Positions 35,768 through 45,784 of a stretch of DNA of 64,000 bases are shown one piece after another; position 1 is the first letter of the stretch, and every line of letters begins with the position of its first letter. The position numbers and the translations under genes were made by a program. The DNA comes from Bacillus rhizoplanae. GTDB lineage: Bacteria; Bacillota; Bacilli; Bacillales; Bacillaceae_G. The stretch covers positions 124,001 to 188,000 of the forward strand of contig NZ_CAKJTI010000005.1 of the NCBI RefSeq assembly GCF_917563915.1, read 5' to 3'. Under the pieces are notes generated by a model that was not told the DNA's origin, ran no database searches, and saw only the letters and a program-made list of their open reading frames with translations.

Positions 35768-36964
35768 GTGCAATATGTGATGAGTATCATTGGCATTCTT
35801 GCCGTATTAGGAATTTGTTTTGCTTTTTCCAACAACAGAGCAAAAGTTAATTTCCGCGCTATTATTATTATGCTTGCTTTCCAAATTTTAATTGGTTGGT
35901 TTGTATTTGGAACAAAAATTGGTCAGCAAATCATTGTTTTCATTGGTAAAGTCTTTAATAAATTGATTCAACTTGGTACTACAGGTGTAGACTTTTTATT
36001 TAACGGAATTCATAAAGATTTTGTCTTTTTCTTCAATGTATTATTAATTATCATCTTTTTCTCCGCACTACTTTCTGTTTTTAGTTATCTTGGCGTTTTA
36101 CCTTTCATCGTGCGCGTTGCTGGCGGTGCGATTTCGAAAATTACAGGCCTGCCGCGTGTGGAATCGTTCCACGCTGTGAACTCTGTCTTCTTTGGATCAA
36201 GTGAAGCGTTACTTGTTATTAAAAATGACCTGCAGCATTTTAATGCAAATCGTATGTTTATCATTTGCTGTTCAGCAATGAGCTCTGTATCTGCTTCTGT
36301 CACAGCATCTTATGTGATGATGTTAGATACAAAATACGTATTAGTGGCCCTGCCGCTGAACTTATTCTCTAGTCTAATTGTTTGTTCACTATTAACACCA
36401 GTTGATACGGCGCAAGAAGATGAAAAACTGCAAAAGTTCGATAAAAATCTTTTTGGCAGCAGCTTAATCGATGCGTTGATTAACGGTGCATTAGACGGTT
36501 TAAAAGTAGCCGGAATTGTTGCGGCATTAATGATTGCTTTTATTGGTGTAATGGAAGTTGTAAACTTCGTGATTTCTTACGCATCAGGCGCACTTGGTCA
36601 TAAAATTACACTACAACAAATTTTCGGTTACATTCTTTCACCGTTTGCATTCTTAATGGGAATTCCAGCACACGATGTGATTTCTGCCGGCGGTATTATG
36701 GGGACAAAAATTGCATTAAACGAATTCGTTGCTATTCTAGATTTAAAGAACATCATGAATACATTATCCCCGCGCACAGTTGGGATTGTTACAGTATTCT
36801 TAATCAGTTTTGCAAGCATTAGTCAAATCGGTGCAATTGTCGGTACAATTCGTGCCCTATCTGAAAAACAAGGGCGCATTGTATCACGCTTTGGATGGAA
36901 GCTCCTTTGTGCTTCGACGCTAGCTTCTATTTTATCTGCAACAATTGCAGGGTTATTCATTTAA
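35768..36964 (+). CDS. NupC-family concentrative nucleoside transporter
   Basis: 398 residues, CNT family: about nine membrane helices with GQQIIVFIGKVFNKLI, the NSVFFGSSEALLVIK substrate motif near 139-153, and SAGGIMGTKIALNEFVA near 306-322. Imports purine nucleosides by cation symport. Start GTG 35768, eight bases after AAAGGAG. Control by a guanine riboswitch matches B. subtilis nupG (yxjA), its probable orthologue. Confidence 0.92.
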   Translation: MQYVMSIIGILAVLGICFAFSNNRAKVNFRAIIIMLAFQILIGWFVFGTKIGQQIIVFIGKVFNKLIQLGTTGVDFLFNGIHKDFVFFFNVLLIIIFFSALLSVFSYLGVLPFIVRVAGGAISKITGLPRVESFHAVNSVFFGSSEALLVIKNDLQHFNANRMFIICCSAMSSVSASVTASYVMMLDTKYVLVALPLNLFSSLIVCSLLTPVDTAQEDEKLQKFDKNLFGSSLIDALINGALDGLKVAGIVAALMIAFIGVMEVVNFVISYASGALGHKITLQQIFGYILSPFAFLMGIPAHDVISAGGIMGTKIALNEFVAILDLKNIMNTLSPRTVGIVTVFLISFASISQIGAIVGTIRALSEKQGRIVSRFGWKLLCASTLASILSATIAGLFI

Positions 36965-36970
36965 CTATGC

Positions 36971-37007
36971 AGGCAGCTCCCTATTTAAAATAGGGAGCTG
37001 CTTTTTG
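36971..37007 (+). terminator. Terminator of the nucleoside transporter gene
   Basis: GCAGCTCCCTATTT and AAATAGGGAGCTGC with a T run. Confidence 0.92.
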
Positions 37008-37037
37008 TTTTCTTCACAAAAATTTTACATATTGTTC

Positions 37038-37193
37038 ATAAAGTGAAACTTCCATCAGTGGGGGTTTTTTTCATCCCCCACTGATGGTTAGTTGAACCAA
37101 TCGGGCTTTTACGGGCAGTTGTCCCCCACCTATCTTTCTCGCTTTTCTCTAAATCTTGAGGTGGGGTCTTACTGCCCATTAATGCGGGATAAG
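37038..37193 (+). repeat. bcr1 element, copy 6
   Basis: 156 bp; ATAAA at the left, ATAAG at the right. Lies between the transporter terminator and the first deacetylase-like gene. Confidence 0.92.
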
Positions 37194-37301
37194 CTAATAA
37201 AATACAGTATTTTTGTCGTAATTAACCAAAAAAGGATATTTCCCTCTATATATGAGAGTGATATGATTAACAAGGGTATAATACACAATAGAAGGATGGA
37301 T

Positions 37302-38423
37302 ATGATGAAAAAATATGCACTAATGGCTTTACTTTCTTCTACCATTCTCACAGGCTGCAACACTAGTGTAACTGGTGATAAACAGAAAAAAGATGCAGCT
37401 GCTGAGAAACAGGTGGAACCGCAAAAAGTTGAAGCAAAAACAGTAGATGTTCCCTTAACGCAAGGGAACATAACATGGGAGCCATTTGCACCTGATGCAA
37501 AAAATACTGTGCTCTATATGAATAATTTACGAGATGCGTTTAAACAAATACAATACCACGTTTGGCGCACCGCTGATGGCCCTGAAAGCAAACAAACATT
37601 TTCATCTCAAGAAAAAGAACATAACTTTGCTTTGCCATTCCACTTAAAAGCCTTCAATTTGAAACGCGGGGAATATCAAATTGAAACAACAGGATTAAAA
37701 GAAGATGGCACACAAGTACCTCTTGCTAAATCTACAATTACCTTTCAACAATCTGTACCAATTCTAATGTATCATGCGATTGAAAAATACTCTGGACCAG
37801 GTGACGGTGAGTTAGGTTTGTATGTACCGCCAGCACAGTTCGAATCACATATGAAATATTTAAAAGATAACGGGTATACAATGCTGACATTTGAACGTTG
37901 GAACGATATAAATCGTGTCAATAAACCTATCTTTATAACGTTAGATGACGGGCGAAAAAATAATATGAATGCCCTTCATATTTTACAAAGTTTAAAAGAT
38001 GACAAATTCCAGCCAGCAGCGACAGAGTTTATCGTTGCCAATGATATTGATGCACCAAATCGTCTTTCAAAAGATGAAATCAAACAGATGGTAGATTCTG
38101 GTATTTTCTCCATACAATCGCACACATCTACTCATGCTATGATGGCTTATTCAAACAATTACGATGAAGAATTACGCGTTTCAAAAGAGAAAATTGAAAG
38201 TCTTACTGGTCAGAAAATAATTGCTCTCGCATATCCAGTAGGCTCTTATAACGATCAAGCTGTTGCAGAAACAAAAAAATATTACGAATTTGCAGTAACA
38301 ACAGATCATGGCAACCATATGACAAAAGGTTTACCGAACGAACAATATTTAATTAAACGCCATTTTGTCGGACCTAACACATCAATGGCGCAATTTACAG
38401 CATTGGTAAGAGAGCGCAATTAA
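37302..38423 (+). CDS. Lipoprotein polysaccharide deacetylase-like protein, paralogue 1
   Basis: 373 residues. Lipoprotein signal with lipobox LTGC near residue 18, a Lys/Glu-rich linker, a beta-sandwich region (ITWEPFAPDAKNTVLYMNN), then a NodB deacetylase domain: ILMYHAI, TLDDGRKNN (canonical TFDDG) and the zinc motif SHTSTH, with AYPVGSYN near the end. It should act on cell-surface glycans. The start is ATG 37302 after GAAGGATGG; an open frame extends upstream into bcr1 but has no ribosome site. Confidence 0.85.
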   Translation: MMKKYALMALLSSTILTGCNTSVTGDKQKKDAAAEKQVEPQKVEAKTVDVPLTQGNITWEPFAPDAKNTVLYMNNLRDAFKQIQYHVWRTADGPESKQTFSSQEKEHNFALPFHLKAFNLKRGEYQIETTGLKEDGTQVPLAKSTITFQQSVPILMYHAIEKYSGPGDGELGLYVPPAQFESHMKYLKDNGYTMLTFERWNDINRVNKPIFITLDDGRKNNMNALHILQSLKDDKFQPAATEFIVANDIDAPNRLSKDEIKQMVDSGIFSIQSHTSTHAMMAYSNNYDEELRVSKEKIESLTGQKIIALAYPVGSYNDQAVAETKKYYEFAVTTDHGNHMTKGLPNEQYLIKRHFVGPNTSMAQFTALVRERN

Positions 38424-38681
38424 TTATATAAATGCAAATTGGAAAACCGACATAAAACCCCCTTTCTTTTTAGGTGGGCGAGAGCATCTGGCCATGCCTA
38501 GAAGCTGTTAAGGTCTTTTCCCGCCACATGCAGGAGTGAAAACAAAGGGAGAAAACAAGTGCAGATTATGTTTTGCTGTGCATAGCAGCGACTCATATGT
38601 GGAAAAATTAGAATGGATTTACATATTTTAAGGCTGTTAGCAGCCTCTTCTTATACAATTTGATTAAAGGATGCTTATTAT
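38424..38681 (+). other. Structured leader region before deacetylase paralogue 2
   Basis: Contains nested pairing: GGTGGG (near 38473) with CCCGCC (near 38521), and inside it AGCATCTGGC with GCCTAGAAGCT around CAT. GCTG/CAGC follows near 38575, and AAGGCTG/CAGCCTT-like at 38630-38646 is followed by T-rich sequence shortly before the next start. It resembles a cis-regulatory RNA, but I cannot match it to a known class. Confidence 0.4.
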
Positions 38682-39761
38682 ATGAAAAAATACATTTCTA
38701 CTATACTACTCTCTACTCTGTTCATCTCTGGTTGTAGTAATACGGCTCAAACAGAACCGAAAAAAGAAACAACGACTTTCAAGCAGCAAACAGAAGAGAA
38801 AGTGCAGCCACAAGGAACTATTTCATGGAATCCGATTACATACGAATCAACAAATACCGTTATATATACAAAAGATGTAAAAGATCCCCTTACAGAAGTA
38901 CACTATAAAATTTGGCGCACTGCTGACGGAAAAGAGAGTGCAAAAACATTTTCTTCTAAAGAAAAAGAGAACCATTTTTCTTTACCGTTTGATTTAAAAG
39001 AATTTGAAGGAAAGCGCGGCGAATATCAAATTGAAGCAATCGGTGTAAAAGAAGATGGGAAAACCATTCCACTTGCAACATCGGCAATTGTATTCCAGCA
39101 ATATGCACCAATTCTAATGTATCATGCGATTGATGATTATAAAGAGGGCAATGGCCTAAAAGATCTGTTTGTATCTCCTGCTAACTTTGAAGCGCAGATG
39201 CAATATTTGAAAGACAACGGCTATACATTGTTAACCTTTGAACGCTGGAGTGACATTAACAAAGTCAACAAACCAATTTTTGTTACATTTGATGATGGTA
39301 TGAAAAATAATATGAATGCCTTTCATATTTTACAAAGGCTTAAAGATGATAAGTTCAAGCCAACCGCGACAGAATATGTAATTGTCAATTCCATCGATAC
39401 AGAAGGCTCAATATCTACAGCAGATATAAAAGAAATGATTGATTCCGGCATTTTTTCTGTTCAATCTCATACAGCAACGCATGCCGATTTGCCGAAAATT
39501 ACAAACTATGAAGAAGAGCTAAAAGACTCGAAGGAAAAACTCGAAAAGATTACTGGCAAACCCGTTATCGCTATTGCTTATCCATTTGGCCATGTAAATG
39601 ACCATGTTGTTGCTGAAACGAAAAAATATTACCAATTTGCGACAACAACAAAACCTGGTCAATTTATTGAAAAAGGCGAGCCAGATGAATTGTTACGTAT
39701 AAAACGTGTCCGTATTCATAACTCAACAACTGTGGAACAGTTTGGGCTGGCAATTAAATAA
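38682..39761 (+). CDS. Lipoprotein polysaccharide deacetylase-like protein, paralogue 2
   Basis: 359 residues, closely similar to the preceding protein throughout (IQ/YHxWRTADG, PILMYHAID, YTLLTFERW). Lipobox ISGC near residue 18. NodB motifs TFDDGMKNN and SHTATH are canonical here. Tandem duplication is evident. Start ATG 38682 after AAAGGATG. Confidence 0.87.
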   Translation: MKKYISTILLSTLFISGCSNTAQTEPKKETTTFKQQTEEKVQPQGTISWNPITYESTNTVIYTKDVKDPLTEVHYKIWRTADGKESAKTFSSKEKENHFSLPFDLKEFEGKRGEYQIEAIGVKEDGKTIPLATSAIVFQQYAPILMYHAIDDYKEGNGLKDLFVSPANFEAQMQYLKDNGYTLLTFERWSDINKVNKPIFVTFDDGMKNNMNAFHILQRLKDDKFKPTATEYVIVNSIDTEGSISTADIKEMIDSGIFSVQSHTATHADLPKITNYEEELKDSKEKLEKITGKPVIAIAYPFGHVNDHVVAETKKYYQFATTTKPGQFIEKGEPDELLRIKRVRIHNSTTVEQFGLAIK

Positions 39762-39796
39762 GAAAATAGAACTCGATTCCAATCGGGTTCTATTTA
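39762..39796 (+). terminator. Terminator of deacetylase paralogue 2
   Basis: AAATAGAACTCGATT and AATCGGGTTCTATTT with a two-base loop. Confidence 0.85.
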
Positions 39797-39856
39797 TATT
39801 TTCAGAATTTTCATGTATCATGTACATAAGAACTATTTACGCAAAGGAGAATATAT

Positions 39857-41086
39857 ATGTCATTTAAACAAACGTTAGAAAAGTATGCTGCCCTAGCAGT
39901 AAATGTCGGAGTAAATATTCAACCGGGACAAACATTAAATATCAGTGCACCAATTGAAGCTGCTCCATTTGTTCGTCTTGTTACAAAGAAAGCTTATGAG
40001 TCAGGTGCAAAGCATGTGTATGTCGATTGGGTTGATGAAAATTTAACACGTTTAAAATTCGACTTAGCACCAGAGGAAGCATTTTCTGAATTCCCTGCTT
40101 GGAAAGCGCATGCACGTGAAGAACTAGCAAAAGAAGGGGCAGCATTTTTATCCATTTACGCAGAAAACCCTGATTTATTAAAAGGTGTAGATCCAAAGCG
40201 CATTGCTAGCGCAAATAGAGCAGCTGGAGAAGCAATGAAAACAGTTCGCGAATATATGATGACTGATAAAGTAAGCTGGTGCGTTATTTCTGTTCCAACA
40301 ACAGAATGGGCAGCAAAAGTGTTCCCTGATGTACCGGAAGAAGAACAAGTAGCAAAATTATGGGATGCAATTTTCCAAGCAACTCGTGCTGATTTAGAAA
40401 ATCCTGTTCAAGCTTGGAACGAGCATAACAGTAACTTACATACGAAAGTAAACAATTTAAACGACAAACACTATAAAGCACTCTACTATAAAGGGCCAGG
40501 AACAGATTTAACAATCGAACTTCCTGAAAAGCATTTATGGGTTGGTGCTGGCAGCGTTAACGAAAAGGATGTACCATTCATGGCAAACATTCCAACAGAA
40601 GAAGTATTTACAATGCCATTAAAAACAGGCGTAAACGGCTATGTAACAAGTAAAAAACCATTAGTTTATGCAGGAAATGTTATCGATAACTTTACGCTTA
40701 CATTCGAAAATGGTCGCATTGTAGACTTCAAAGCTGAAGTTGGCGAAGAAACATTGAAACATTTAGTCGAATCAGATGAAGGTTCTCACTTCTTAGGAGA
40801 AGTGGCATTAGTACCGCACGACTCACCTATTTCTAATACAAATATTTTATTCTACAATACATTGTTTGATGAAAACGCATCTTGCCATTTAGCAATCGGT
40901 AATGCTTATGCTTTTAACTTAGACGGCGGTAAAACGATGTCTAAAGAAGAACTAGCAGAAAATGGTGCAAACTCTAGTATTACACACGTAGACTTTATGA
41001 TTGGTTCTGCTGAACTAGATATTGACGGTATTACAGCGGATGGTACACATGAACCAATCTTCCGTAAAGGAAACTGGGCGTTTTAA
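39857..41086 (+). CDS. ampS: M29-family aminopeptidase
   Basis: 409-residue cytosolic metallo-aminopeptidase of the thermophilic M29 family. Metal ligand regions: a Glu in VGAGSVNEKDVPFMANIPTE, EVALVPHDSPIS, and HLAIGNAY with THVDFMIGS near the C-terminus. Cleaves N-terminal residues from peptides. ATG 39857 behind AAGGAG. Confidence 0.92.
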   Translation: MSFKQTLEKYAALAVNVGVNIQPGQTLNISAPIEAAPFVRLVTKKAYESGAKHVYVDWVDENLTRLKFDLAPEEAFSEFPAWKAHAREELAKEGAAFLSIYAENPDLLKGVDPKRIASANRAAGEAMKTVREYMMTDKVSWCVISVPTTEWAAKVFPDVPEEEQVAKLWDAIFQATRADLENPVQAWNEHNSNLHTKVNNLNDKHYKALYYKGPGTDLTIELPEKHLWVGAGSVNEKDVPFMANIPTEEVFTMPLKTGVNGYVTSKKPLVYAGNVIDNFTLTFENGRIVDFKAEVGEETLKHLVESDEGSHFLGEVALVPHDSPISNTNILFYNTLFDENASCHLAIGNAYAFNLDGGKTMSKEELAENGANSSITHVDFMIGSAELDIDGITADGTHEPIFRKGNWAF

Positions 41087-41100
41087 TAAGCGTACTAAAA

Positions 41101-41138
41101 AAATCGCATCAACGGTTTCGTTGATGCGATTCTTTTTT
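41101..41138. terminator. Bidirectional terminator between ampS and gabD
   Basis: AATCGCATCAACG and CGTTGATGCGATT, a perfect 13-bp stem with A and T runs on the two sides. Confidence 0.9.
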
Positions 41139-41172
41139 ATCCTGTTATTTTGAGGCATTAAGCACTCACTAC

Positions 41173-41193
41173 CGATAGAAACTTCACTTTATA
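41173..41193 (-). repeat. Remnant of a bcr1 end at the gabD stop
   Basis: CGATAGAAACTTCACTTTAT closely resembles the bcr1 terminus TGATGGAAGTTTCACTTTAT; the rest of the element is absent. The TAA stop of gabD is within its TTTAT. Confidence 0.55.
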
Positions 41194-42640
41194 GACCTAA
41201 TGAAATATATTTAATTTCTAAATACTCTTCAATTCCAAAGTGCCCGCCTTCACGGCCAATACCACTTTCTTTAAATCCGCCAAATGGAGCTTGTGCAACA
41301 GATGGAAGACCGTCATTTAAACCAATAATTCCGTATTCCAATGCCTCACTAATTTGAAAGGCTTGGCTAATATTTGTTGTAAAGATATATGCCGCTAAGC
41401 CATATGGTGTGTTATTTGCACGCTCAATTACCTCTTCAGCTGTTTTAAATTTCGCAACTGGTGCAACTGGTCCAAATGTTTCTTCTGTCATACATAACAT
41501 ATCATCATTTGCTTCGCCGATTACAGTTGGCTGAACAAAATGGCCATTTAATTCTGTAATCTTTTGTCCGCCATTAAGTACCTTTCCACCCTTTTGAATC
41601 GCATCTTCTATATGTTCTTGCACTTTTTCAACAGCTGACTCATCAATAAGCGGTCCAACAGTTGTACCTGCTGCAAAACCGTCACCTACCTTTAGTTCTC
41701 CTACAGCTGTTTGGAACTTCTCTACGAATTTTCCATACACATCTTCTTGAACAAAAACTCGATTCGTACAAATGCACGTTTGACCAGCATTACGGAATTT
41801 TGAGCCGATTACTGCTTCTACAGCCTTATCTAAATCTGCATCATTCATTACAATAAACGGTGCATGACCACCTAATTCTAATGAAACTTTTTTCACTGTT
41901 TCAGCTGCACTGCGCATCAATTCTTTTCCAATTTCCGTTGATCCAGTAAAGGATACTTTTCTTACACGTCCATCATTCATCCATGTATCAGCAATTGCTT
42001 TCGCACTTCCTGTTACGATATTTAAAACACCTTTTGGAATGTCTGCTTCATGCGCAAGTTCAGCTAATTTTAATGCCGTTAATGGCGTTTGGCTTGCTGG
42101 TTTCACGATCGCCGTACATCCCGCTGCTAATGCAGGTGCCACTTTTCTTGTAATCATAGCTGCTGGAAAGTTCCATGGCGTAATTGCTGCAATTACACCA
42201 ACAGGCTGTTTCGATACAAGGATACGTTTATTAGGATGAGAAGCAGGAATCATTTCTCCATATACACGCTTCCCTTCTTCTGCATACCATTCTACAAAGC
42301 TATTCGCATAGTTTACTTCACCAAGCGCTTCTGCGAATGGTTTTCCTTGTTCCTTTGTCATAATAGCTGCAATTTCTTCTTTATGATCATCAATTAACGT
42401 AAACCATTTTTTTAATTTGTTCGCACGCTCAGCTGCCGTTAGCTTTGACCAAGTCTTAAACGCTTCATGTGCAGCATCTACCGCTTGCTTTGCTTCAGTT
42501 ACTCCACCTTTTGGAACAGTAGCAAATACTTCTTGTGTAGCCGGATTGTTAATTTCAATTTGTTCATGCAAATGAACAAATTCCCCATTAATATACATCG
42601 CTTTCTTATCTAAATTGATAGACATTGTTTTTTTATCCAA
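41189..42640 (-). CDS. gabD: Succinate-semialdehyde dehydrogenase
   Basis: 483-residue aldehyde dehydrogenase oxidising succinate semialdehyde to succinate with NAD(P)+, the last step of GABA catabolism. Motifs: TPWNFPAAMI, FTGSTEIGK (cofactor loop), SLELGGHAP with the general-base Glu, and GQTCICTN with the nucleophilic Cys. I place the start at TTG 42640, seven to eight bases after GGGGGAT; ATG 42649 is almost touching that site and ATG 42625 is far from one. Stop shares sequence with a bcr1 remnant. Confidence 0.88.
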   Translation of the reverse strand: MDKKTMSINLDKKAMYINGEFVHLHEQIEINNPATQEVFATVPKGGVTEAKQAVDAAHEAFKTWSKLTAAERANKLKKWFTLIDDHKEEIAAIMTKEQGKPFAEALGEVNYANSFVEWYAEEGKRVYGEMIPASHPNKRILVSKQPVGVIAAITPWNFPAAMITRKVAPALAAGCTAIVKPASQTPLTALKLAELAHEADIPKGVLNIVTGSAKAIADTWMNDGRVRKVSFTGSTEIGKELMRSAAETVKKVSLELGGHAPFIVMNDADLDKAVEAVIGSKFRNAGQTCICTNRVFVQEDVYGKFVEKFQTAVGELKVGDGFAAGTTVGPLIDESAVEKVQEHIEDAIQKGGKVLNGGQKITELNGHFVQPTVIGEANDDMLCMTEETFGPVAPVAKFKTAEEVIERANNTPYGLAAYIFTTNISQAFQISEALEYGIIGLNDGLPSVAQAPFGGFKESGIGREGGHFGIEEYLEIKYISLGL

Positions 42641-42708
42641 CCTTTTCATCCCCCTTTATATTTACTGTACCAATTGCTAAAGAAACATCCAAATGCAATG
42701 GTACTTTT

Positions 42709-44091
42709 TTAAATTCCTTCTTCTCCTCCAACGAGAAGCTCTTCTCCAATAAACTTTTTGATTTTTCTAGTTGCTGCGGACTGACTAATTTTTAAAGTCT
42801 CTGCTACTTTATAACTTGATTGATGTGCTTTATACGTTTTCAAAATAATATTGCGCTCTACTTCCTCTAACATTTCATACAAACTTTTTCCGGATTGTTC
42901 AATTGTAGAATTTTGCATAGATAATGGTAAGTCTTCCAATGTAACAAGCTCATCTGCAGTAATAACAACACGTTCCATCACATTTTCTATTTCTCGGTTA
43001 TTTCCTTCCCAAGGATATTCTAAAAATGCTTGTAATACATGCGGAGATAGCTTCACATTACGCACATACTTCTCATTAAAATGCTGCAGGTAATAATAGA
43101 CTAGTGGTAAAATATCTTCTTGTCTCTCACGTAAAGGAGGGATATAAATCGGAATCACATTAAGGCGGTAATATAAATCCTTTCGAAACGTCCCCTGTTT
43201 CACCATTTCTTTCAAATTTCTATTCGTTGCGGCTACAATGCGCACATCTACTTTTTTTAATTCTCTTCCTCCTACTGGACGGAATGTCTTTTCCTGTAAT
43301 ACTTGTAAAAGTTTCGCTTGAATTTCAAGAGGCATTTCCCCAATTTCATCTAAAAAGAGTGTCCCTTTATGAGCCAGTTCTAAAATGCCTTTTTTCCCTT
43401 CACGATGCGCACCTGTAAAAGAACCACTTGCATATCCAAACAGTTCAGATTCAATTAAATTTGTTGGCAAAGCGGCGCAATTGATTTCATAAAACATTTC
43501 ATTTTTACGATGGCTAAGTTCATGTAAATGGCGCACTAATCTACTTTTTCCAACCCCTGTTTCTCCTAAAACAAGAACCGTGCTATCTACTACGGATACT
43601 TTTTTTATCGTTTCAACTATCCTCTGCATAGCTGCACTTTTAAAAATAAGCCCTTCATGCTCATATGTTTCTCGTAATTCTTTTTTATACGTTTTTAATT
43701 GATCCGTCATTGCCTCTACCTTTTTTCGCAATTGATAGAGCTCTGTTAAATCACGTGAGTAGCTAATGACCCTTCTTAAATTACCGTGATCATCGAAAAC
43801 TGGCCGTGTTCGAACATGTAAATATTCCCCTGACTTTGTTGTCTGTACTAATTCAATTGGCTTTTCTTTTTCGATGACTTCAAGTGTTGCAGACGGATAA
43901 AAAATCCCTTCCTTTTGTAACTCTTTTACACTCTTACCAACCAATTTCTCCGCTGGTAACTGGTAATGTCTTTCGCACATGCTGTTGACACGAACAACAA
44001 TACCTTTCTCATCTGTTACAAAAATCTCATCAAATGCATGTTCAAATACATCTTTTAAATCCATAAATACTCGTTCCTTTTCCGCCACCAT
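42709..44091 (-). CDS. gabR: Sigma-54-dependent activator of the gab genes
   Basis: 460 residues: PAS domain (FDEIFVTDEKGIVVRVNS, about 17-120), coiled linker, AAA+ domain with Walker A GETGVGKS, the sigma-54 contact loop GSFTGA (usually GAFTGA), Walker B GTLFLDEIGE, and a C-terminal TyrR-like helix-turn-helix (SSYKVAETLKISQSAATRKI). In B. thuringiensis GabR activates gabT with sigma-54. The start ATG 44091 follows GGGAGTGA; the upstream codon at 44124 lacks a site. Confidence 0.9.
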   Translation of the reverse strand: MVAEKERVFMDLKDVFEHAFDEIFVTDEKGIVVRVNSMCERHYQLPAEKLVGKSVKELQKEGIFYPSATLEVIEKEKPIELVQTTKSGEYLHVRTRPVFDDHGNLRRVISYSRDLTELYQLRKKVEAMTDQLKTYKKELRETYEHEGLIFKSAAMQRIVETIKKVSVVDSTVLVLGETGVGKSRLVRHLHELSHRKNEMFYEINCAALPTNLIESELFGYASGSFTGAHREGKKGILELAHKGTLFLDEIGEMPLEIQAKLLQVLQEKTFRPVGGRELKKVDVRIVAATNRNLKEMVKQGTFRKDLYYRLNVIPIYIPPLRERQEDILPLVYYYLQHFNEKYVRNVKLSPHVLQAFLEYPWEGNNREIENVMERVVITADELVTLEDLPLSMQNSTIEQSGKSLYEMLEEVERNIILKTYKAHQSSYKVAETLKISQSAATRKIKKFIGEELLVGGEEGI

Positions 44092-44320
44092 TCCAGTCAC
44101 TCCCTGAAGTTTAAATATTTTCAAAGTTTTATAACCCTGCTATGATAAAGAGCATTTGAAATATCACAGATTAACGGTTCATCTTAGAGGATCAATGATA
44201 TTCAAACACGTCCAATTTATATATAATACTTTGTCATTATTATATAACAGGGAGAACTGGAACAGTTGCAAACAAGTTTTTAAAATGAATATTTTAAAGA
44301 AAGCTCAATACACTTTTAGC

Positions 44321-45682
44321 TTATACGTGTGCTTTATCTACTTTTCCATAACAAGCTTGCAGCGATTCTTCAAGAATGTTAAGCCCTTCCTCAAGTTGCT
44401 CATCTGTAATAACAAGCGGCATTAAAACGCGAACGACATTTCCATATGCGCCTGCCGTTAATAGCAATAAACCTCTCTTATTTGTTTCTGCAGTAAGATT
44501 TGCAGCTAACTTTTTATCTGGCTCTTTCGTTACTTTATCTTTCACTAATTCAAAGGCACACATTGCTCCTAACCCGCGAACATCACCAATGCATTCGTAT
44601 TTTTCAGCCATTTGGTGAAAACGATCCATTACTTCTTTTCCAATATGCACAGCACGTTCATTTAAATTTTCTTTCTCCATTACTTCAAGAACAGCTAACG
44701 CAGCGCTGCATCCTAATGGACTTCCAGCATACGTTCCGCCTAATTCACCAGGTGCAGCCTCATCCATTACTTCTTTTCGGCCAATTACACCACTAATTGG
44801 TACACCCGCTCCTAGCGATTTAGATACAGTAATTAAATCTGGTACTACATCGTAATGGTCAATAGCAAAATATTTACCCGTACGGCCAAATCCTGTTTGA
44901 ATTTCATCAGCAACAAACAAAATGCCATGTTCAACACATAAACGATGTACTTCTTTTACAAACTTTTTACCAGGAACGATAAAGCCGCCTTCTCCTTGTA
45001 CAGGCTCCATCACAACAGCTGCAATACTTTCTGGTGCAACCTCTGTGATTAAGAAGTTTTTAAACTCTTCAATGATAAAATCTTCATATTGTTCTTCTGT
45101 TAATCCAGCTGGACGACGATATTCGTAAGGGAATGGAGCTTTATAAACCTCTGGTGCAAACGGACCAAATCCATGCTTATACGGCTTTACTTTACTTGTC
45201 ATTGTCATCGTCATTAATGTACGACCGTGGAACCCTTTTGTAAATGCAATAATCCCTGTTCGTTTCGTATACTTACGAGCAATTTTCACTGCGTTTTCAA
45301 CAGCTTCAGCTCCGCTGTTTAAAAACAATACTTTTTTATCGAAAGCACCTGGCGCTAACGCAGCTAATTTTTCTGCCAATTCAATATACGATTCATACAT
45401 CATTACGTTAAAACCTGTATGGATATATTGATCGATTTGCTTATGAAGAGCCTCTGTAACAGTCGGGTGACAATGTCCGACGTTGATTGTACCAATTGCC
45501 CCAGCAAAGTCGATAAATTGATTTCCATCCACATCTGTAACAAGCGCTCCATGAGCCGATTGTACAAATGTTTGAATTCCATTACTTACTCCTCTTGGTA
45601 CGATATTTTGGCGGCGTTCAAATAATGAAGCTGCTTTTGAACCCGGAATATTTTGATTAACCTTAGCAAAATTTGTTTTCAT
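44321..45682 (-). CDS. gabT: 4-aminobutyrate aminotransferase
   Basis: 453-residue class III PLP aminotransferase. PLP Lys in TVSKSLGAGVPISG, the NSGAEAVENAVKIARKYT phosphate cup, and DEIQTGFGRTGK with the PLP-binding Asp. Converts GABA and 2-oxoglutarate to succinate semialdehyde and glutamate. Start ATG 45682 behind AGAGGTGG; the longer frame to 45748 would run through the sigma-54 promoter and is rejected. Confidence 0.92.
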   Translation of the reverse strand: MKTNFAKVNQNIPGSKAASLFERRQNIVPRGVSNGIQTFVQSAHGALVTDVDGNQFIDFAGAIGTINVGHCHPTVTEALHKQIDQYIHTGFNVMMYESYIELAEKLAALAPGAFDKKVLFLNSGAEAVENAVKIARKYTKRTGIIAFTKGFHGRTLMTMTMTSKVKPYKHGFGPFAPEVYKAPFPYEYRRPAGLTEEQYEDFIIEEFKNFLITEVAPESIAAVVMEPVQGEGGFIVPGKKFVKEVHRLCVEHGILFVADEIQTGFGRTGKYFAIDHYDVVPDLITVSKSLGAGVPISGVIGRKEVMDEAAPGELGGTYAGSPLGCSAALAVLEVMEKENLNERAVHIGKEVMDRFHQMAEKYECIGDVRGLGAMCAFELVKDKVTKEPDKKLAANLTAETNKRGLLLLTAGAYGNVVRVLMPLVITDEQLEEGLNILEESLQACYGKVDKAHV

Positions 45683-45719
45683 TGTATATTCCACCTCTTT
45701 TAGCGATTTGCTTTTTATA

Positions 45720-45737
45720 TTGCAAAATGTGTGCCAA
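45720..45737 (-). promoter_or_regulatory. Sigma-54 promoter of gabT
   Basis: On the minus strand TTGGCACACATTTTGCA: GG at -24 and GC at -12 with correct 10-base spacing, close to consensus TGGCAC-N5-TTGCA. Lies about 38 bases before the gabT start. Confidence 0.9.
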
Positions 45738-45784
45738 TTTTCAAACACACTGTACTCCTATATTTCCATAGGTTTTGACATAAA

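Noticed and set aside
37092-37301. Upstream start for deacetylase paralogue 1
   Set aside because: It begins inside bcr1 copy 6 and would bury the lipoprotein signal peptide.
45683-45748. 22-codon extension of GabT
   Set aside because: It covers the sigma-54 promoter and the ribosome site of the correct start.
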